From Bacillota bacterium (GTDB lineage: Bacteria > Bacillota > Sulfobacillia > JAJZYS01 > JAJYTV01): DNA of 16,582 nt. A program made the translations under genes and the position numbers. The notes under the pieces were generated by a model. The model saw only the letters and a program-made list of their open reading frames with translations, made no database searches and was not told where the DNA came from. The number at the start of each line of letters is the position of its first letter. The stretch's first letter is position 1. Positions 14,015 through 16,582 of this stretch are shown here, piece after piece. The stretch spans positions 1-16,582 of the forward strand of contig JAJYNV010000447.1 in the NCBI GenBank assembly GCA_021786135.1, in the 5' to 3' direction.

Positions 14015-14929
14015 CTACGCCAGCATGGCCGCGACGTCCACGCCCAGTTCGCCGAGCCAGGTCCTCGCGAACTCCACTCGGACGGTCTTCAGCGGATCGA
14101 CCACCTGGCAGATGCGCAGGTCGCCCTTGGCACTGAGGAGCATCGCAACCTCCGGCAGCAGCAGGCCGGAGCGGCGGTGGAGCCAGTGCCCCATGGCCTT
14201 GGCGGCCTGCGTCGCGGCGTCGTCGAGGGTGGCGGCAGAGGCGATCGCGGCGGCGTGTTCCGCGTCGACGAGGAACGGTACCGGCAGGTCGGATCCCTTC
14301 AGCACGGTCAGCGTCACGGTGACTTCGCCCGACATCTCGACGCCGGTGCTGCAGACCTCGCCGTCACCCATCGCCGCGTGCATGTCGCCGAGCGCGAAGA
14401 GGGCTCCCGGGACGTGGACGGGGAGCACGAGCGTGGCGCCTGCCGTGATCAGCTTGCAGTCCATGTTGCCGCCGTGCTCGCCTGGGGTGCCGTTCGGCAC
14501 GGCCGCCGCCGCCGGGGCGGTGCCGATCACCCCGATCATCGGGTTCACCGGCCAGCTGTGGCCCAGGATGTCGATGCGGCCGTCGTGGATCGGAACAATC
14601 CGGATGGTGCTCTCTCGCAGCTCGTCGCCGAACAGGCCCATGTCCTTGCCGGTCGTCATGACGCCGTGGTCGCCCGGCACCAGGGCATCGATCCGCACCG
14701 CCAGGAGGTCGCCGGGCTCCGCTCCTTCGACATGGATGGGCCCCGTGGCGGGATTGACGTGGTCCCAGTCGATCGCGACGAAGGGCTGGTCCTCGGACTG
14801 GACCTGGTTCTCGAAGCAGTCCATGGTCTCGATCGTGACGCTGTCGCCGCTCGCAACCCGCAGAACTGGTTCGTTGTCCGCAGACATGGTGTAGATGAGA
14901 TGTTCCGTTCCGAGGTGATACATGGCCAT
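14015..14929 (-). CDS. Acetamidase/formamidase family protein (FmdA-like)
   Basis: 304 residues matching the FmdA/AmdA family: NPATGPIHVEGAEPGDLLAV (59-78), WPVNPMIGVIGTAPA, GGNMD (153-157), GALFALGDMHAAMGDGEV (175-192). Such enzymes hydrolyse formamide or acetamide to ammonia and formate or acetate, in the cytosol. ATG 14929 is favoured: AGGAGG lies 10 nt upstream and the frame begins MAMYHLGTEH. The upstream SDR remnant is 93 nt away on the same strand. Inference: if formamide is the substrate, its formate could feed FdhA, but the two genes are about 9 kb apart and this is not shown by linkage. Confidence 0.88.
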   Translation of the reverse strand: MAMYHLGTEHLIYTMSADNEPVLRVASGDSVTIETMDCFENQVQSEDQPFVAIDWDHVNPATGPIHVEGAEPGDLLAVRIDALVPGDHGVMTTGKDMGLFGDELRESTIRIVPIHDGRIDILGHSWPVNPMIGVIGTAPAAAAVPNGTPGEHGGNMDCKLITAGATLVLPVHVPGALFALGDMHAAMGDGEVCSTGVEMSGEVTVTLTVLKGSDLPVPFLVDAEHAAAIASAATLDDAATQAAKAMGHWLHRRSGLLLPEVAMLLSAKGDLRICQVVDPLKTVRVEFARTWLGELGVDVAAMLA

Positions 14930-15022
14930 AACCGCCGATCCTCCTAGCATCGTGCTGCCGGTGTGGGCTCCCTTGAAGCGATGCAGCTATATCCGGGGCT
15001 TTGGGAGGAACGGAGCGGGTGC

Positions 15023-15449
15023 TCAGCCACCGCTCCGCCACTCCTTCTGCCAAGCGGCGAAGTCCTTGGCGACGATGCGGGCCCCTGTCAGCCCCTCGGC
15101 CTCGGCTGAGGCGAGGAACACGATCGGCGCGGCCATGATCTCCGGCGCGAGGAGCCCGGCTGGCCGCGGCCCATCGGGAATCATGCCGGTCGCGGTTGCG
15201 CCGCCGGGAAGCAGCTGGTTCACCGCGATGCCGTAGGGACGCAGGTCTTCGGTCATGATGCGGCTCAGAGCCTCGGCGCCCGCCCTGGCGGGCCCGTAGG
15301 GGACAAAACCGCGACGTTGCATCGTCTCGAGGTTCATGGTGACATTCACGACGCGGCCGCGACCCTGCCTGAGGAAGGCGGGCACGAAGGCCCGCGCGAT
15401 GAGAAAATACCCGGTCAGGTTGGTGCGTACCACATCCAGGAAGCCGCTC
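15023..15449 (-). pseudogene. C-terminal remnant of a short-chain dehydrogenase/reductase
   Basis: The - strand reads QSGFLDVVRTNLTGYFLIARA, then VVNVTMNLETMQRRGFVPYGPARAGAEAL and a C-terminal PGG...PIVFLASAEAEGLTGARI, the second half of an SDR Rossmann domain. The N-terminal cofactor-binding half is absent: upstream lies the IS element. In the active-site stretch the usual Ser is Asn (TMNLETM) and YxxxK reads YGPAR, so catalytic Ser and Lys are both lost, suggesting decay or a non-catalytic homologue. An in-frame TAA from the element end sits just upstream. Confidence 0.75.
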
Positions 15450-15640
15450 TGAAAGACTTAGATATTCATGGATACCGAAGTCTTTCGCTTAGTGTTCGCA
15501 CTCCGCCCGTCATGGTGACGTCTCTGAAAGAGACTCGTCCCTGTAGCATCCGAAGCCGTAGGGCCATGGCGGGACCATTCAGGTGTAGCCGTCAGACGGC
15601 TGTACCCGCATGGCTACTCTGGAGCCCGGCCGGGAGCGGT
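15450..15640 (-). ncRNA. Predicted omegaRNA (reRNA) scaffold at the tnpB right end
   Basis: In the - strand direction, the last part of tnpB and the tail contain a stem around TCAGA (15583-15605, 9 bp with two G-U), a stem GTCTCT/AGAGAC (15520-15534), and a terminal stem GAAAGACTT/AAGTCTTTC (15451-15486). The sequence then meets SDR DNA. Family knowledge places the TnpB guide directly after the right end, so the guide would start at about 15449 and read about 16-20 nt of SDR sequence. The exact 5' end is unknown. Confidence 0.55.
15451..15486. repeat. Terminal 9-bp stem of the element right end
   Basis: GAAAGACTT (15451-15459) is perfectly complementary to AAGTCTTTC (15478-15486), loop of 18 nt containing the near-palindrome TATTCATGGATA. 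Likely the transposase recognition hairpin and the 3' stem of the omegaRNA. Confidence 0.65.
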
Positions 15641-16582
15641 GTGCCGTTCCCCTGGTCCGCGGGGGCGAACCGGGTTCCTGGTCTCCTTCCGGCGGCGGAA
15701 CCTCTCCTCCAGGACGGCCTTCACCCGCTCCTTGGGTGTCCACAAGTGGATATCGGGATCGTCCACCCTGGCAAGAAGGTTCATTCCGGCGACAACGTCC
15801 GCGTCACCATCCCGCCCGCAGTGCTGGCAGTGAAACCTGTCCCCGTGACGGTTGTCCTTGTGGACGAAACCGCACGCCGGATCGGCACAGGTTTGGCTCG
15901 TGTACGCGGCGTTGACCGTTTCAAGGCGGGAACCTCCCGCCTCGCAACGGAACTCCACTCTCTCGCGCAGCGCCGAGCGCGCCCAGCGTGAGACGACGCG
16001 CGAGAGCTTTCTGTTTTTGGTGCGTCCCCGCAAATGGGAAAGGTCCTCGACGGCCACTACGGACGGACGGTTCTTGAGCGCCGCGCGCACCGCCTGGCCC
16101 ACCATCGTCCTCACCGCCGCCTCGCCGCGTGCACGCTTCACGCGGAGCTTGCGGCGGCCAAGGTTCTGGCGCCGGATGCGCGAGGCCTGCTTCGCATCGC
16201 CCCTCTCCTCGGCTCTCTTCGCGATCTGGAAGAGCTTGTTGCGCGCCTTGCCGGTCTCGGCCGTCTCCTCGGACAGCCGGTCCAGCAGACGGCCGTAGCC
16301 CTGTCCGTACTTCTCCCCGCTCGACGCGGCGAGCACTTCGGTAACACCGGCGTCGAGGCCGACGGCCTTGCCCATGGCAGGCCCTGCTGCCAGGCGCACG
16401 TTGTAGGCCATGTGCACGAACGCGGTCTTGCGGCCCGCGTCGAACACTACGCGAATGTCGCCCGAGATGCGCCCCTTGCCGCGCAGCGGCAGCACAAGGC
16501 GCTGGCCCCGCGTGAGAGAGGCGAGCGCCAAGAAGAGATGCCCTCTGTGCTCGAACACCCGGTAAAGGGAGCTGTCGAGTGC
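15614..16582 (-). CDS. tnpB: TnpB RNA-guided nuclease (IS605 OrfB family), 5' end missing
   Basis: 322 residues visible, open at the right window edge. RuvC motifs in visible numbering: Asp77 in AVGLDAGVTEV, Glu179 in SVVAVEDLSHL, Asp262 in GDADVVAGMNLL (the usual N after the AD is V). The zinc finger between them has C232, C237, C252 and C255 (CADPACGF, HCQHCG) preceded by AYTSQT. A basic linker (LGRRKLRVKRARGE) and ERVEFRCEAGG precede it. All three acidic residues and the zinc ligands are present, so cleavage activity is plausible. TnpB is guided by an omegaRNA from the 3' end of its element. The gene lies next to the truncated SDR. Confidence 0.88.
   Translation of the reverse strand, partial: ALDSSLYRVFEHRGHLFLALASLTRGQRLVLPLRGKGRISGDIRVVFDAGRKTAFVHMAYNVRLAAGPAMGKAVGLDAGVTEVLAASSGEKYGQGYGRLLDRLSEETAETGKARNKLFQIAKRAEERGDAKQASRIRRQNLGRRKLRVKRARGEAAVRTMVGQAVRAALKNRPSVVAVEDLSHLRGRTKNRKLSRVVSRWARSALRERVEFRCEAGGSRLETVNAAYTSQTCADPACGFVHKDNRHGDRFHCQHCGRDGDADVVAGMNLLARVDDPDIHLWTPKERVKAVLEERFRRRKETRNPVRPRGPGERHTAPGRAPE

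Larger units (their letters stand above)
15450..16582 (-). mobile_element. IS605/IS1341-type element carrying tnpB, partial (left end outside the window)
   Basis: It comprises a tnpB gene (15614-16582, - strand) and a downstream stem-loop-rich tail ending at about 15450 where SDR coding sequence resumes. No tnpA is seen, but the tnpB 5' side and the left end lie beyond the window edge. Insertion is into the SDR gene, same strand, with no obvious duplication, as expected for this family. Confidence 0.75.

Noticed and set aside
13927..14020. 9-bp inverted repeat GCGTAGCAC...GTGCTACGC overlapping the amidase stop
   Set aside because: Arms are short and 76 nt apart; expected by chance in GC-rich sequence.

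Overview
The window is GC-rich and gene-dense. Much of it looks like the chromosome of a high-GC, Gram-positive-type bacterium (Bacillota lineage). The best taxonomic hints are a LipL-type octanoyl/lipoyl transferase, a selenocysteine-type FdhA with a NuoG-like N-terminus (as in Moorella), a PadR-controlled ABC exporter, and strong AGGAGG-type ribosome sites. The sulfide-oxidation genes point to a sulfur or C1 lithotrophic or mixotrophic lifestyle. Species cannot be named from this sequence.

Layout: (1) 1-1891, + strand: an operon with the 3' part of an SQR-like flavoprotein, a DUF1641 protein and a DsrE-family sulfur-carrier protein. (2) 1892-3191: a 1.3-kb gene-poor stretch full of long inverted repeats, with one plausible 26-residue membrane peptide on the - strand. 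(3) 3192-5879: one long formate dehydrogenase alpha-subunit gene that a standard gene caller would split in two. It has an in-frame UGA at 4254-4256 in the selenocysteine position, and a near-canonical bacterial SECIS hairpin starts 12 nt after it. (4) A perfect 22-bp hairpin at 5890-5937 separates it from the convergent lipL-like and cystathionine gamma-synthase/lyase genes (- strand). (5) 8029-8905: a Ycf48/BNR-type lipoprotein gene that looks broken by an inversion, with its signal peptide on + and the rest of the propeller on -. (6) 9054-10973: a soluble PAS-PAS histidine kinase with a C-terminal receiver. (7) 11005-13106, - strand: padR, ABC ATPase and ABC-2 permease, with a PadR-like operator (ATGT-N8-ACAT) just upstream. 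(8) A HAD hydrolase and an acetamidase/formamidase (- strand). (9) 15023-16582: an SDR gene cut by an IS605/IS1341-type element carrying tnpB. The RE/omegaRNA end of the element abuts the SDR sequence, so the presumptive guide reads the interrupted gene.

Functional links: SQR and DsrE oxidise sulfide and carry sulfane sulfur. Formamidase would release formate, and FdhA would oxidise formate or reduce CO2. DUF1641 proteins are often encoded beside FdhA, but here the DUF1641 gene sits in the SQR operon 1.3 kb upstream of fdhA. The strongest unusual signals are the recoded selenoprotein FdhA (with an apparent Cys-to-Ser change at a cluster ligand), the inverted lipoprotein locus, and the tnpB element inside the SDR gene.
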